Source: Rhizomicrobium sp.
GTDB taxonomy: Bacteria; Pseudomonadota; Alphaproteobacteria; Micropepsales; Micropepsaceae
Reading direction: 5' to 3'
Length of the DNA stretch: 64,000 nucleotides
Assembly: GCA_037200045.1 (NCBI GenBank)
Contig: JBBCHM010000001.1
Coordinates: 2,108,001-2,172,000, forward strand
Shown here: one piece after another, positions 36,216 to 46,648 of the stretch
How positions within the stretch are numbered: the stretch's first letter is position 1
Layout: each line of letters starts with the position of its first letter
The notes under the pieces: generated by a model
Told to the model about the DNA's origin: nothing
Database searches by the model: none
The model's input: only the letters and a program-made list of their open reading frames with translations
Translations under genes and position numbers: made by a program

Positions 36216-38036
36216 TCAGGCGGATTTGCGCGCCGCAATATAGGCATCCGTAATCGGATCGATCATCGCCAGCGGCACCGCGCCGCCGATCAGCATCGCG
36301 TCGTGGAAGCTCTTGATGTCGAACCGGGCGCCCAGCGCGTCGCGCGCCTTCTTGCGGGCGGCGAGGAAGGTCAGCTTGCCCAGCATGTAGCCGCAGGCCT
36401 GGCCCGGCATGATGCAGTAGCGGTCGATCTCGGTGATCGCGCCGCTCTCCTTGTCGCCCAGCGTATCGACATAGAATTTGGTCGCCTGCTCGCGGCTCCA
36501 TTTCATGCTGTGGATGCCGGTATCGACCACCAGGCGCACGGCGCGGAACATCGCATCGTGCAGGAAGCCGATGCGGCCGAAGGGATCGTCCTTGTACATG
36601 CCCATCTCGTCGGCGAGCTGCTCGGCATAGAGCGCCCAGCCCTCCAGGTAGGACGAGAAATAAGTCAGCTTGCGGATCAGCGGCATCTTGGCCTCGCGCT
36701 GGATCGAAAGCTGGAGGTGATGGCCCGGAATCGCCTCGTGATAGGTGAGTGTCGGCAACAGCCAGCGCGGCTGCTCGGCGGTGTCGCGCAGATTGATCCA
36801 GTAGATGCCCGGGACCTTCCCATCCAGCGACGGCGCGTTGTAGGAGCCGCCGGCCTGCCCCGCCTCGATCTCCTTGGGCACCCGCTTGATCACGACATCG
36901 GCCTTGGGCAGCACGCCGAAATAGTCGGGCAGCCGGGCGCGGACCGCGGCGACCTTGACGTTCAGATCGGCGATCAGCTGATCCTTGCCCGCGTCGGTGT
37001 TCGGGTAGAGCATCTTGGGATCGACAAACATCGCGCGCAGCCGCTCGCCGACCGTGCCCTTGGTCAGGCCGTGCTGCTTCATGATCGCGTCGATCTGCGC
37101 GCTGTGGTCCTTGATGATGTCGAGGCCGGTCTTGTGGATTTCCGCCGGGCTCATCGTGGAGGTCGTCCAGGTCAGGACGCTGTCGCGGTAATAGGCCTCG
37201 CCATCGGGAAGCTTCCACACGCCGGCGTCATGCGTCGCCTGTTTGCGCATGTCGGTGAGGAGCGCGATCTGCCGGTCGAGCGCGGGATAGACCTTGTCGG
37301 TCAGGATCTTCGCCGCCGGCGTGCCCCAATCGCCCGCGATGGCCTTGTCCTTGGCGCGCCGGACCAGCGACATCGTCATCGACGCGCTGTCCGCCGGCTG
37401 GCCGCGCAGCCCGTTCATCTGCTCGATCGCGTTGTCGAGGCAGAAATCGGGCGGGATCACGCCGAGCGCCACGTCGTGGCGCACGATTTCGGCTTCGCCG
37501 TCGAGGCGCGGCCCGAACTGTTCCAGGCGCGCGAGATAGGCGTCGGCGTCGTCCTTGGTCTCGATCGTGTGCTGGTTATCGAGGAAGGAGGGGATGCCGC
37601 TATAGAGACCGCCCATCTGGTTGATCACATAGGGCGAGCCGGCGCCGCCGCCGCCATAGGCGTAGCGCGCGTCGGTGATGACCCCGTTGCGCAGGCCGAA
37701 GATCACCACGTCGTAGCTCTGCCGGTCTTCGCCGCCGACCGAATTGCGGTCGAAGGTCGAGAGCCGCGCGAGCTGGCTGGCGAGCAAGGTCTGGGCGCGC
37801 ACGACCGCGGCGAGCGAGGTCTCGTCGAGTTCGCTCTTCTGGTGCTTGCGCGCGCCGGTGTCGACGCCCAGCCCGGTCGCGGAGATCGGCGAGAGGTCGA
37901 GGTTCTCGCTGACGAAGGTGTCGAACAGCGCGTTCAACTGCGTGGCGGGCGCATCGGCGGCCAAAGCGGGCCGGCCCAGGGCCATCACGGCGGCTCCCGC
38001 CGCCCCCGATTTCAGCAGCGAACGGCGATCCAGCAT
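36216..38036 (-). CDS. DUF885 family protein with twin-arginine signal
   Basis: A 606-residue exported protein. The start MLDRRSLLKSGAAGAAVMALG is a twin-arginine (Tat) signal, so it is exported folded. DUF885 follows, with HEAIPGHH at 433-440, YLEGWALYAEQLADEMG, and the C-terminal MPGQACGYMLGKLTFLAARKKA. It is a distinct paralogue of the Sec-type DUF885 protein at 32695. Metallopeptidase-like activity is inferred from the HExxxH motif. Export by a different route suggests that it carries a cofactor or folds quickly. Confidence 0.85.
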   Translation of the reverse strand: MLDRRSLLKSGAAGAAVMALGRPALAADAPATQLNALFDTFVSENLDLSPISATGLGVDTGARKHQKSELDETSLAAVVRAQTLLASQLARLSTFDRNSVGGEDRQSYDVVIFGLRNGVITDARYAYGGGGAGSPYVINQMGGLYSGIPSFLDNQHTIETKDDADAYLARLEQFGPRLDGEAEIVRHDVALGVIPPDFCLDNAIEQMNGLRGQPADSASMTMSLVRRAKDKAIAGDWGTPAAKILTDKVYPALDRQIALLTDMRKQATHDAGVWKLPDGEAYYRDSVLTWTTSTMSPAEIHKTGLDIIKDHSAQIDAIMKQHGLTKGTVGERLRAMFVDPKMLYPNTDAGKDQLIADLNVKVAAVRARLPDYFGVLPKADVVIKRVPKEIEAGQAGGSYNAPSLDGKVPGIYWINLRDTAEQPRWLLPTLTYHEAIPGHHLQLSIQREAKMPLIRKLTYFSSYLEGWALYAEQLADEMGMYKDDPFGRIGFLHDAMFRAVRLVVDTGIHSMKWSREQATKFYVDTLGDKESGAITEIDRYCIMPGQACGYMLGKLTFLAARKKARDALGARFDIKSFHDAMLIGGAVPLAMIDPITDAYIAARKSA

Positions 38037-38154
38037 GATGAAAACCCCTTTGGTCCCGCTTGGAAGCTAGGGAGTGACCTGACGCGCGGCAAGGGAGCCG
38101 CGCCGGGCCGGCTTCACGTTCGCGTGTCGGCTCGAGCACGAACCGCGCGCCGGT

Positions 38155-38775
38155 TCACCCGCGCGTGGCGCTTCCCCAATAGTTGAACCCCGCGAAGCGC
38201 GGGGTGCCGGGAAGATACATCGTCGCCATGTCGTCGACGCGAAAGCCCGCGTCGCGGATCAGCTTGGGGATCGGCCGTCCGACATGGCAGCCGCCGCCGA
38301 TCGCCTTCCACACCGGTGTGATCCGCCGTTGCCAGCGCGCAACGCTCGCATCCGGCGCCTCGCCATGCTCGCAGAAGATCATGCGTCCGGCGGGTTTCAG
38401 GACGCGCCGCATCTCGCCCAGCGCCTTCATGACGTCCGGGATCGTGCACATCGTATAGGTGATGAGGATGGTGTCGGCGGCGTCCGCGTCGAGCGGAATC
38501 TGCTCGCCCGGCAGGTCGAGGAATTCGAGCGGGATCGGCGACGCGGCCACGCGTTCCGCCGCGCGGGCCCGCATTTGTGCGGAAGGCTCCAGTGCCCAGA
38601 GGCGCTCGACCTTCTTGGGATCGTAGAACGGCAAGTTATGGCCGGCGCCGAACCCGATCTCCAGCACGCGCCCCTCGGCGCGCGGGACGACCTTGCGGCG
38701 CTGATAGGTGATCGGCTTGGCGCTCATCGCCGTGTCGAGCAGCCAGGGCAGGATGTGTCGATCGTAGAAGCCCAT
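38155..38775 (-). CDS. Class I SAM-dependent methyltransferase
   Basis: A 206-residue cytoplasmic methyltransferase. The SAM-binding motif I RVLEIGFGAGHNLPFYD, acidic motif II ALEPS and motif III/IV ADTILITYTMCTIPDV then EMRRVLKPAGRMIFCEHGEA are all present, with a C-terminal GCHVGRPIPKLIRDAGF helix. This pattern fits Methyltransf_11/phospholipid N-methyltransferase-like proteins; the substrate is not certain. It is upstream of nothing in its own direction and downstream of doc. Confidence 0.85.
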   Translation of the reverse strand: MGFYDRHILPWLLDTAMSAKPITYQRRKVVPRAEGRVLEIGFGAGHNLPFYDPKKVERLWALEPSAQMRARAAERVAASPIPLEFLDLPGEQIPLDADAADTILITYTMCTIPDVMKALGEMRRVLKPAGRMIFCEHGEAPDASVARWQRRITPVWKAIGGGCHVGRPIPKLIRDAGFRVDDMATMYLPGTPRFAGFNYWGSATRG

Positions 38776-38786
38776 GTGTGTCTCGG

Positions 38787-39173
38787 CTAACGCGGCTGGA
38801 TATTCTTGCGGATCCAGCCGGCCAACTCGTCCTCGCTGAAGGCGCTGGATGCCACGGACAAGACGACCATGACTGCCTGCCCATCGTCGACGGCAAGGTC
38901 GAACCCGTTCAGCACAAGAAACGATTCCAACGCGACGAGCGCCGTTCGTTTGTTGCCGTCGATGAATGCATGGTTCTTGGCAATGCCGAACGCATAGGCC
39001 GCGGCCAAAGCCGCTACGTCTGGTTCGCCATAGGCCGCCAAATTTTGCGGTCGCGCCAGCGCCGATTCGAACATTCCCGGATCGCGAATTCCCGAAGCCC
39101 CACCATGCTCGGCGAGTTGTTCGTCATGTGCGGCCAACAAGGCATCCGGATCCAACCAGACCCAGGTTGTCAT
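38787..39173 (-). CDS. doc: Fic/Doc-type toxin (death on curing)
   Basis: A 128-residue protein of the Doc family, whose members inactivate EF-Tu by phosphorylation. The active-site motif HAFIDGNKR (68-76) matches Hx[FL]x[DN][GA]NKR, with Lys in place of the Gly of AMPylating Fic proteins, so a kinase-type Doc is expected. The upstream segment GGASGIRDPGMFESALARPQ is the conserved Doc N-terminal helix region. It overlaps the antitoxin gene by ATGA and is expected to be neutralised by it. Confidence 0.9.
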   Translation of the reverse strand: MTTWVWLDPDALLAAHDEQLAEHGGASGIRDPGMFESALARPQNLAAYGEPDVAALAAAYAFGIAKNHAFIDGNKRTALVALESFLVLNGFDLAVDDGQAVMVVLSVASSAFSEDELAGWIRKNIQPR

Positions 39174-39397
39174 TTCGCTAACTCGCGAAGCGCATTGCGC
39201 CGCTTTTTCATGACTTGACGCATGATTTCCATCTGGCTGCTCGTGTCGGGGTCATAGGGACTGACACGAAAGCCATCCGGCGCCGGGGTCACCGTGATGG
39301 TGTCGCCCTTATCGACCTTCATCGCCGCCAGCATCTCCTTGGGCAGCGTGACACCCACGGAATTACCGATCTGGATGAGCTTGAGCTTGTAGTGCAT
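39170..39397 (-). CDS. AbrB/MazE-type antitoxin
   Basis: A 75-residue swapped-hairpin AbrB-fold protein: MHYKLKLIQIGNSVGVTLPKEMLAAMKVDKGDTITVTPA, then an unstructured tail (TSSQMEIMRQVMKKRRNALREL) suitable for binding the toxin. I place the start at ATG 39397 because GGAG lies six bases upstream; ATG 39403 has no room for a ribosome site. It pairs with Doc through ATGA, whereas the classical partner of Doc is Phd. It probably represses its own promoter through the repeat at 39406. Confidence 0.85.
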   Translation of the reverse strand: MHYKLKLIQIGNSVGVTLPKEMLAAMKVDKGDTITVTPAPDGFRVSPYDPDTSSQMEIMRQVMKKRRNALRELAK

Positions 39398-39405
39398 GGC
39401 CATCT

Positions 39406-39429
39406 CCGTTCCAACGGATGTTAGAACGG
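39406..39429. promoter_or_regulatory. Operator-like inverted repeat at the antitoxin promoter
   Basis: CCGTTCCAAC and GTTAGAACGG form a 9-of-10 inverted repeat around GGAT, starting nine bases before the antitoxin start. Upstream, on the minus strand, TTGTCA (39454-39459) and TATAAC (39433-39438), 15 bases apart, look like a -35/-10 pair. The layout fits autorepression of the toxin-antitoxin operon. Confidence 0.6.
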
Positions 39430-39480
39430 AACGTTATAACAAATGTATAACCATGACAAGCTGGTAGTTGCCGAACCGGT

Positions 39481-41028
<1,548 letters not shown>

Positions 41029-41373
41029 TCAGGCGGCGAGATAATCCCGGATGAAGGCCTGCACCGCGTCGGCCCGCGCCTTGAGCGCCGCGATGGCGTC
41101 CGTCGCGCCTTGGCGGTCGGAGAGATCGAGCGGCTCGCAGCGCGCCGCTGCATCGCCCATCGCGAAGGCGCCGATGCCCCGCGCCGCGCCCTTCAGCGTG
41201 TGGGTGACTTCTTTCCACGATTTGGCGTCGCGCGCGTCGAGGATGCTTTGCAGCCGGGCGACCAGTTCGTTCGCCTGGCCGTCGAACAGCCGCATCACCT
41301 CGGCGTTGATCGCGCGATCGCCGCCCGTGTAGCGTGCCAGGTGCTCCAGATCGACGGCCTGGTTGCCAGCCAT
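41029..41373 (-). CDS. HPt domain phosphotransfer protein
   Basis: A 114-residue stand-alone histidine phosphotransfer domain. The phospho-accepting His58 lies in VTHTLKGAARGIGA, the standard HPt motif, preceded by the helix AINAEVMRLFDGQANELVARLQ. Such proteins relay phosphate between hybrid kinases and response regulators; the hybrid kinase at 13.2 kb is a conceivable partner but not demonstrated. ATG 41373 is preferred over TTG 41391. In Caulobacter-like bacteria ChpT and ShpA fill this role, but I cannot assign orthology. Confidence 0.8.
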   Translation of the reverse strand: MAGNQAVDLEHLARYTGGDRAINAEVMRLFDGQANELVARLQSILDARDAKSWKEVTHTLKGAARGIGAFAMGDAAARCEPLDLSDRQGATDAIAALKARADAVQAFIRDYLAA

Positions 41374-41556
41374 GCGCTCAACTCTCTTCAAGAGATCGAC
41401 AAGCGATCATGGCAGAGACCGCTCAATGCTCCGTTAACGGATGGGCGGACGCGCCCCCCCGGGGCGCCGAACGGCAAAATTCTCCGGCGACCCTCGCGTA
41501 ATCGGGCGTTCGATGGTTAAAGTGCGGCGCTACCTAGCGTATTCATCGAGGGACGA
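41374..41556. other. Divergent gap between HPt and TipN-like genes
   Basis: Contains a palindromic CGTTAACG, a C7G4 stretch and a GGTTAAAG element. CtrA-type TTAA pairs with the right 7-base spacing are not present. No gene. Confidence 0.4.
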
Positions 41557-43599
41557 ATGGCCACCAACGCATCGGGCAGCCAGCCCGTACTGCTCCAGAC
41601 GGCCGAGCCCATCGGAGACGCCGAGGCGCGCGCCGTCCGCCGGCCCGAGCCGAAATTCGGCATGGCCGCCCTGACCTTCTCCTTCGTGCTCTCCGCCTTC
41701 TGGGCTGGCGCGGCCGCCGCTTATCTGTGGGGCTATTTCGGCCCCAGGGGCCTTGCGGGGCTCGATGTCCAGGAACTGGCGCTGTTCGTCGCCGCCACCT
41801 TCATCCCGCCGCTCCTCTTCGTCGCCGCCGCCTGGGCAATGGCGCGGGCGCAGCAGATGGCCGTCGCCTCGCAGACGCTCGCCGAGGCGACCGACCGGCT
41901 CTTCGCCGCCGACGAGACCGCGTCGCGCACCGCCGCCCGCCTCGGCCGCGCGGTGCGGCGCGAGCTCGATGCGCTGAACGCGGGCCTCGACGGCGCCTTC
42001 ACCCGGCTGCGCGCCCTCGAGGCCGTGCTGGAGAACCAGATCGCCGCGCTCGATGAAGCCGGCGCGCGCGCCGAAGTGCGCGGCGAGGCCGTCGCCTCGC
42101 GCCTGACCGCCGAGCGCGAGCGCATCGAATCCGTCGCCGGGTCGTTGAGCGAATCCGCCTCGCGCGCCGCCGAGACGGTCGCCGGGCGCACCGCACAGCT
42201 CAAAGCCTCGATCGAATCCGCCGAGAGCGCGCTCAAGACCGCCGGCACGACGCTGGACGCGCAAGCCGCCAGCTTCCGCGCCGCCGCCGGCGCCGCCGCC
42301 GATGCGCCGCATGCCGCCGCCGTCGAACTTGATCGCCAGGCCAAGCGGATCGAATCCGTCGCCGACGCGGCGATGGCGCGCGCCGAATTCGTGCTCGGCC
42401 GCCAGGAGCGCCACCGCACCGGCATGAACGATCTGATGCAGCGGCTGAAAGAGGAAAGCGCGTCTTTCGAGCAGGCGCTGTCCAAGGAACGCGCCTCGAT
42501 GGAGCAGGCGATCCAGGCGCTGGGCGGCGAGGCGCAGAAATTCGAGACCGTCACCGGCGATGCCGAACGCCACCTCGAGATCATCATGGCGAACGCCTCG
42601 GCGCGCGCCGCGCAGCTCACCTCCAATTTCATGCGCGAGGCCGAGAAACTGAAAGAGGCGAGCGACAGCGCGAACATGACGCTGCACAACATGATCAACG
42701 CGCTGCAGCAGGCCAATGCCGGCGCCCAGACCCTGATCGGCGAGACCGCGAACGAGGCCAAGACCAACGCCCGCGCTTTGGTCGGCGAGGCGATGGCGGA
42801 ATGCGAGCGCCTGCTGCGCACCTCCGGCGAGCTCTCGGCCGAGGCCGCGGAAATCCGCACGACGCTGGCCAAGACGGTCGAGGACGTGCAGCACCACCTG
42901 CTCACCCTTCCCGGCATCGCGCAGCAGGAAGCGCGCCGCGTGCGCGACATGGTGCGCAGCGAAACCGAGGAGATTCTCGATCTTTCGGCCCGCACGCTCT
43001 CCACCATCCATGCCCGCACCGTGCCGCGCAATCTGGTGCGCAAGCCAGTCGAACCGGCGGCACAGGAGCAACCCGAAAGCGAGGGCCTGCTCGGCATGGC
43101 CAAGCGCCTGACGCAGCGCCCGCGCAAACCCAGGCCCGATGCGCCGGCCACGCCAAGCGAGCCCGGCAAGGGCTGGGAAATGCGCACCTTGCTCGCGGCG
43201 GTCGAGAAGGACGAGCAGCGCGATCTGAAGCCGGCCGGCGCCGCGGCGCTCGGCGCGTTGGAGGCGGCGCTGGCCGACATGGCGGTCGATCTCGACGGCA
43301 TCACGGCCGAGGCCGCGCCCGGCGAGGACGAATGGCGCCGCTATCTGGCGGGCGACCGCTCGGTGTTCGTGCGCAAGCTTGCGGCGGCGATCGACGACGA
43401 CACGGTCAACCGCATCGCCACGCTTTATCGCGAGGAGCCGCGCTTCCGCGAGGCGGCCAACGCCTATATCGGCGAATTCGAGTCGCTGCTGGCGCGCGCC
43501 AAGGAAGGCGATGGCGGCGGGCTTCTGACCTCGACCATGCTCAGCGCCGATACGGGGAAGATCTATCTCGCGGTCGCTTACGCGCTGGGAAGGCTATAG
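41557..43599 (+). CDS. TipN-like membrane-anchored coiled-coil polarity protein
   Basis: A 680-residue protein. Two membrane helices near residues 37-58 and 75-95 are followed by about 330 residues of Ala/Glu/Arg-rich coiled coil (LDEAGARAEVRGEAVASRLT, then RAAQLTSNFMREAEKLKEAS) and a conserved C-terminal domain (GKGWEMRTLLAAVE, then WRRYLAGDRSVFVRKL, ending SADTGKIYLAVAYALGRL). Order of parts fits TipN, the alphaproteobacterial marker of the new cell pole, though 200 residues shorter than in Caulobacter. Identity is inferred from architecture. Confidence 0.6.
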   Translation: MATNASGSQPVLLQTAEPIGDAEARAVRRPEPKFGMAALTFSFVLSAFWAGAAAAYLWGYFGPRGLAGLDVQELALFVAATFIPPLLFVAAAWAMARAQQMAVASQTLAEATDRLFAADETASRTAARLGRAVRRELDALNAGLDGAFTRLRALEAVLENQIAALDEAGARAEVRGEAVASRLTAERERIESVAGSLSESASRAAETVAGRTAQLKASIESAESALKTAGTTLDAQAASFRAAAGAAADAPHAAAVELDRQAKRIESVADAAMARAEFVLGRQERHRTGMNDLMQRLKEESASFEQALSKERASMEQAIQALGGEAQKFETVTGDAERHLEIIMANASARAAQLTSNFMREAEKLKEASDSANMTLHNMINALQQANAGAQTLIGETANEAKTNARALVGEAMAECERLLRTSGELSAEAAEIRTTLAKTVEDVQHHLLTLPGIAQQEARRVRDMVRSETEEILDLSARTLSTIHARTVPRNLVRKPVEPAAQEQPESEGLLGMAKRLTQRPRKPRPDAPATPSEPGKGWEMRTLLAAVEKDEQRDLKPAGAAALGALEAALADMAVDLDGITAEAAPGEDEWRRYLAGDRSVFVRKLAAAIDDDTVNRIATLYREEPRFREAANAYIGEFESLLARAKEGDGGGLLTSTMLSADTGKIYLAVAYALGRL

Positions 43600-43611
43600 C
43601 CCCGCTGGGAT

Positions 43612-44877
43612 TCAATCGATGCGCCGCAGACGCGCCGCGTAGAAGCCATCCATCCCGTGACAGGGCAGTGTGCGCAAATCGCCTTCGGGGCTGATCAACT
43701 CCGCGCGTCCAAACACATCGGATGGATTCACCGGCACCCGCGCGAAACGCGCGTCGCGTTCGAGAAAGTGCTGCACCTGCTCGACACCCTCTTCCGGCTC
43801 CAGCGAGCATACCGCGAAGACCAGCAATCCGCCGGGCGCGACCATCTGTGCCGCCGCATCCAGCAATTCCGTCGCGCCCTGTTCGCACAGCGAGATGTCC
43901 GAGGCGCTCTTGATCCAGGGCAGTTCGGGATGGCGCCGGATCGTGCCGGTCGCGGTGCAGGGCGCATCCAGCAGGACGAAAGGCGCCGGCGCGTCGGGAC
44001 GGAAGTCGCGGACATCGGCCTGGACAAGCGTCGCGTCGAGCCTGGTCCGCGCCAGGTTCTCGCGGATGCGTTCCAGCCGCGCCGCCTCGCGCTCGACGGC
44101 GATGACGTGCGCGCCCGCCGCCGCCAATTGCATCGTCTTGCCGCCGGGCGCGGCGCAAAGATCGATCACCGTTTGGCCGCGCACATCGCCGAACAGCCGC
44201 GCGGGCAAGGTCGCCGCGGCATCCTGCACCCACCAGTTTCCGTCCGCGAAACCGGGCAGCGACTCGACCCGCCCGCTCTCCGTGAGCCGGCGGACATTGT
44301 CGAACACGGGGTCGCCGCCGGGTGCCGCGACGTCGGCGGACTTCAAGACGATATCGATCGGCGCCCGCGACAGATGCGCGTCGGCGATGGCCCGCGCCGT
44401 CGCCTCGCCATAGGCATCGCACCAGCGCTGCCACAGCCAGTCGGGCGTGTTCAACCGCGCCGCGTCCTGCGCCACAACGAGCGCCTTGCCCTCGCGCGAC
44501 ACGCGCCGCAACACGGCGTTGATCAGCGACTTGAAATGCACCGCCTTGGCGTCGGCCTGCGCCAGGCGGTTCGCGGCATCGACCGCGGCATGCGCCGGCA
44601 CGTCGAGAAAGAGGAGTTCGCAGGCGCCGGCATACAGGATCTCGAGCGTCGGACCCGCCTTGTGCGGCTGCGGCGCCTTCGGCACGAAATGCCGGATGAC
44701 GGTTTCGATCTGTCCGAGCCGCCGCAGCGTCTCGCTGGCGATGACGCGGGCAAAGCCGGCATCGCGCGATTCCATCTCCGGCAGAGATTCGAGCGCGCCG
44801 TCGAGCGGCCTTCGCTTGCGCAGGACTTCGGACAGCAGAGCCAGGGCCGCGGCGCGCGCCGGGAGCCCGTCGCTCAC
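43612..44877 (-). CDS. rsmB: RsmB/NOP family RNA (m5C) methyltransferase
   Basis: A 421-residue enzyme that methylates C5 of cytidine, in E. coli 16S C967. The N-terminal NusB-like helical domain ([29 protein letters not shown]) precedes the SAM domain with CAAPGGKT (241-248), DAPCTATG (catalytic Cys307 in motif IV) and VCSLEPEE (Cys357 in motif VI). Length is normal. It overlaps htpX by ATGA and is convergent with the TipN-like gene. Confidence 0.92.
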   Translation of the reverse strand: MSDGLPARAAALALLSEVLRKRRPLDGALESLPEMESRDAGFARVIASETLRRLGQIETVIRHFVPKAPQPHKAGPTLEILYAGACELLFLDVPAHAAVDAANRLAQADAKAVHFKSLINAVLRRVSREGKALVVAQDAARLNTPDWLWQRWCDAYGEATARAIADAHLSRAPIDIVLKSADVAAPGGDPVFDNVRRLTESGRVESLPGFADGNWWVQDAAATLPARLFGDVRGQTVIDLCAAPGGKTMQLAAAGAHVIAVEREAARLERIRENLARTRLDATLVQADVRDFRPDAPAPFVLLDAPCTATGTIRRHPELPWIKSASDISLCEQGATELLDAAAQMVAPGGLLVFAVCSLEPEEGVEQVQHFLERDARFARVPVNPSDVFGRAELISPEGDLRTLPCHGMDGFYAARLRRID

Positions 44878-45743
44878 GCCCAGGGACCGGGTTGCGTCGC
44901 GGGCCGGCCCGCCATGGCGCGCAGCCGCGCGACACGCTCTTCGGTCGAAGGATGGCTGGAGAACAGGCCCGACAAGCCGCCGCCATGCAGCGGATTGATG
45001 ATGAACATATGCGCCGTCGCCGGATGCGCCTCGGCCTCTTCGTTCGGGACCCGTTCGGCGACGCGCGCGATCTTCTGCAGCGCGGAAGCCAGCCAGAGCG
45101 GCCGGCCGGAGATTTCCGCGCCTTCGCGGTCGGCGTCGAATTCGCGGCTGCGGCTGATCGCCATCTGCACCAGCATGGCGGCGAACGGGGCGACGATCGC
45201 GACCAGCAGCACGCCGACGAAGCCGAGCCCGCCGCGCCGGTCGTTGCCGCTGCCGAAGAAGAACGCGAAATTGGCCAGCATCGAGACCGCGCCGGCGATG
45301 GTCGCGGTGATCGTCATGATCAGCGTGTCGCGATGCTTCACATGGCTGAGTTCATGCGCCAGCACGCCCGCAAGCTCTTCCTGGTCGACATTCCGCAACA
45401 GCCCGGTCGTCACGCATACCGCCGCGTGCTCGGGATTGCGCCCGGTCGCGAAGGCGTTGGGCTGGTCGTTCTCGACGATATAGACCTTGGGCATCGGCAG
45501 GCCGGCCTGCCCCGCCAATTGCTGCACCAGATGAACGAGATCGGGCGCGCTCGCCGCATCGACCGGGCGGGCGCCGTACATCGACAGCAGGACCTTGTCC
45601 GAATTCCAATAGGCGAACAGGTTGGTGCCGGCCGCGAACAGGAAGGCGATGCCCATGCCCGCCTGGCCCCCGATCAGGAAGCCGACAAGAAGGAACAGGG
45701 CGGTCAATGCCGCCATCAAAAGGCCGGTGCGCAGGACGTTCAT
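44874..45743 (-). CDS. htpX: Membrane protease HtpX
   Basis: A 289-residue zinc metalloprotease that degrades misfolded inner-membrane proteins. Two N-terminal helices precede MYGARPVD, then zinc motif HELSH (130-134), two further helices ([17 protein letters not shown] and [13 protein letters not shown]) and the third ligand Glu in [15 protein letters not shown]. The C-terminal [11 protein letters not shown] is conserved. It overlaps rsmB by ATGA, an order also seen in other alphaproteobacteria. Confidence 0.95.
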   Translation of the reverse strand: MNVLRTGLLMAALTALFLLVGFLIGGQAGMGIAFLFAAGTNLFAYWNSDKVLLSMYGARPVDAASAPDLVHLVQQLAGQAGLPMPKVYIVENDQPNAFATGRNPEHAAVCVTTGLLRNVDQEELAGVLAHELSHVKHRDTLIMTITATIAGAVSMLANFAFFFGSGNDRRGGLGFVGVLLVAIVAPFAAMLVQMAISRSREFDADREGAEISGRPLWLASALQKIARVAERVPNEEAEAHPATAHMFIINPLHGGGLSGLFSSHPSTEERVARLRAMAGRPATQPGPWA

Positions 45744-45792
45744 GGCCGGACTGATGTAAGCTGACGCCGTGCAGCGTCAAGCGGAGGCGACA

Positions 45793-45987
45793 ATGCCGTC
45801 CAAACCCAGCAAGGCGGAGATTGCCCGGCGCATCCGGGAGGCGGGCGAACGCGCCAATGCGGAGGCGGAAGCTCGCCGCAGGGTGCAAAAGCCCACGGAG
45901 CAACCGGCGGAACTGGGCGGCCGGGCCGGGCCGGAACCGACCCGCTATGGCGATTGGGAGCGGAAGGGAATCATCTCGGATTTTTAG
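45793..45987 (+). CDS. DUF1674 (SDHAF4-like) succinate dehydrogenase assembly factor
   Basis: A 64-residue protein with the DUF1674 signature GGRAGPEPTRYGDWERKGIISDF at its C-terminus. Eukaryotic homologue SDHAF4 binds the flavinylated SdhA subunit and helps to assemble complex II; the bacterial role is inferred. GGAGG five bases before ATG 45793 decides the start; a GTG eight codons earlier has no ribosome site. It is divergent from htpX, and no sdh genes are in the window. Confidence 0.88.
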   Translation: MPSKPSKAEIARRIREAGERANAEAEARRRVQKPTEQPAELGGRAGPEPTRYGDWERKGIISDF

Positions 45988-46053
45988 GGTTATTGCGGCG
46001 CATCTTGATCGCGCATCCCGCAGGGTCCACATAGGCGACACGGAGCCAGACCC

Positions 46054-46617
46054 ATGTTCATCCAGACCGAATCCACGCCGAACCCCGTCACGCTGAAATT
46101 CCTGCCCGGCCGCGAGGTCATGGGCGAGGGCCAGGTCGCCGACTTTCCGGCGGCGGAAGCGGGCGCGCGCTCGCCGCTGGCGGCCGCCCTGTTCGCCATT
46201 CCCGATGTCAGCCGGGTGTTCTTCGGCGCCGATTTCATCTCGGTCACCAAGCGCGACGGCGACTGGAAGCACCTGAAGCCCGCCATCCTCGGCGCCATCA
46301 TGGAGCATTTCACCCGCGGCCTGCCGCTGATGACCGGTACGGCGGAAGAAGCCGAGACCGTCTCCTTCGGCGAGGAGGGCGATCCGGAGGTCGTGGCCCA
46401 GATCAAGGAACTGATCGACACCCGCGTCCGCCCGGCGGTGGCACAGGATGGCGGCGACATCATCTATAAGGGCTTCGACGGCGGCGCGGGCATCGTGTTC
46501 CTGCACCTGCAGGGCTCCTGCGCCGGCTGCCCGTCCTCGACCATGACGCTGAAGAATGGCATCGAGAACATGCTGCGCCACTACGTGCCGGAAGTGAACG
46601 CCGTCGAAGCGGTGTAA
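46054..46617 (+). CDS. NifU-like Fe-S scaffold protein (Nfu)
   Basis: A 187-residue Nfu-type carrier for iron-sulfur clusters. The N-terminal Nfu_N domain ([19 protein letters not shown]) is followed by the NifU C-terminal domain with C156-x2-C159 ([18 protein letters not shown]), which together hold a 4Fe-4S cluster at a dimer interface. It delivers clusters to apo-enzymes. It stands alone between the DUF1674 gene and the nitroreductase-tsaB run. Confidence 0.95.
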   Translation: MFIQTESTPNPVTLKFLPGREVMGEGQVADFPAAEAGARSPLAAALFAIPDVSRVFFGADFISVTKRDGDWKHLKPAILGAIMEHFTRGLPLMTGTAEEAETVSFGEEGDPEVVAQIKELIDTRVRPAVAQDGGDIIYKGFDGGAGIVFLHLQGSCAGCPSSTMTLKNGIENMLRHYVPEVNAVEAV

Positions 46618-46648
46618 GCTCGCCCCGATTCCTTTGAGCACGGGCGCC

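Noticed and set aside
41374..41556. CtrA binding site (TTAA-N7-TTAA) in front of the TipN-like gene
   Set aside because: Two TTAA half-sites exist but are about 80 bases apart.
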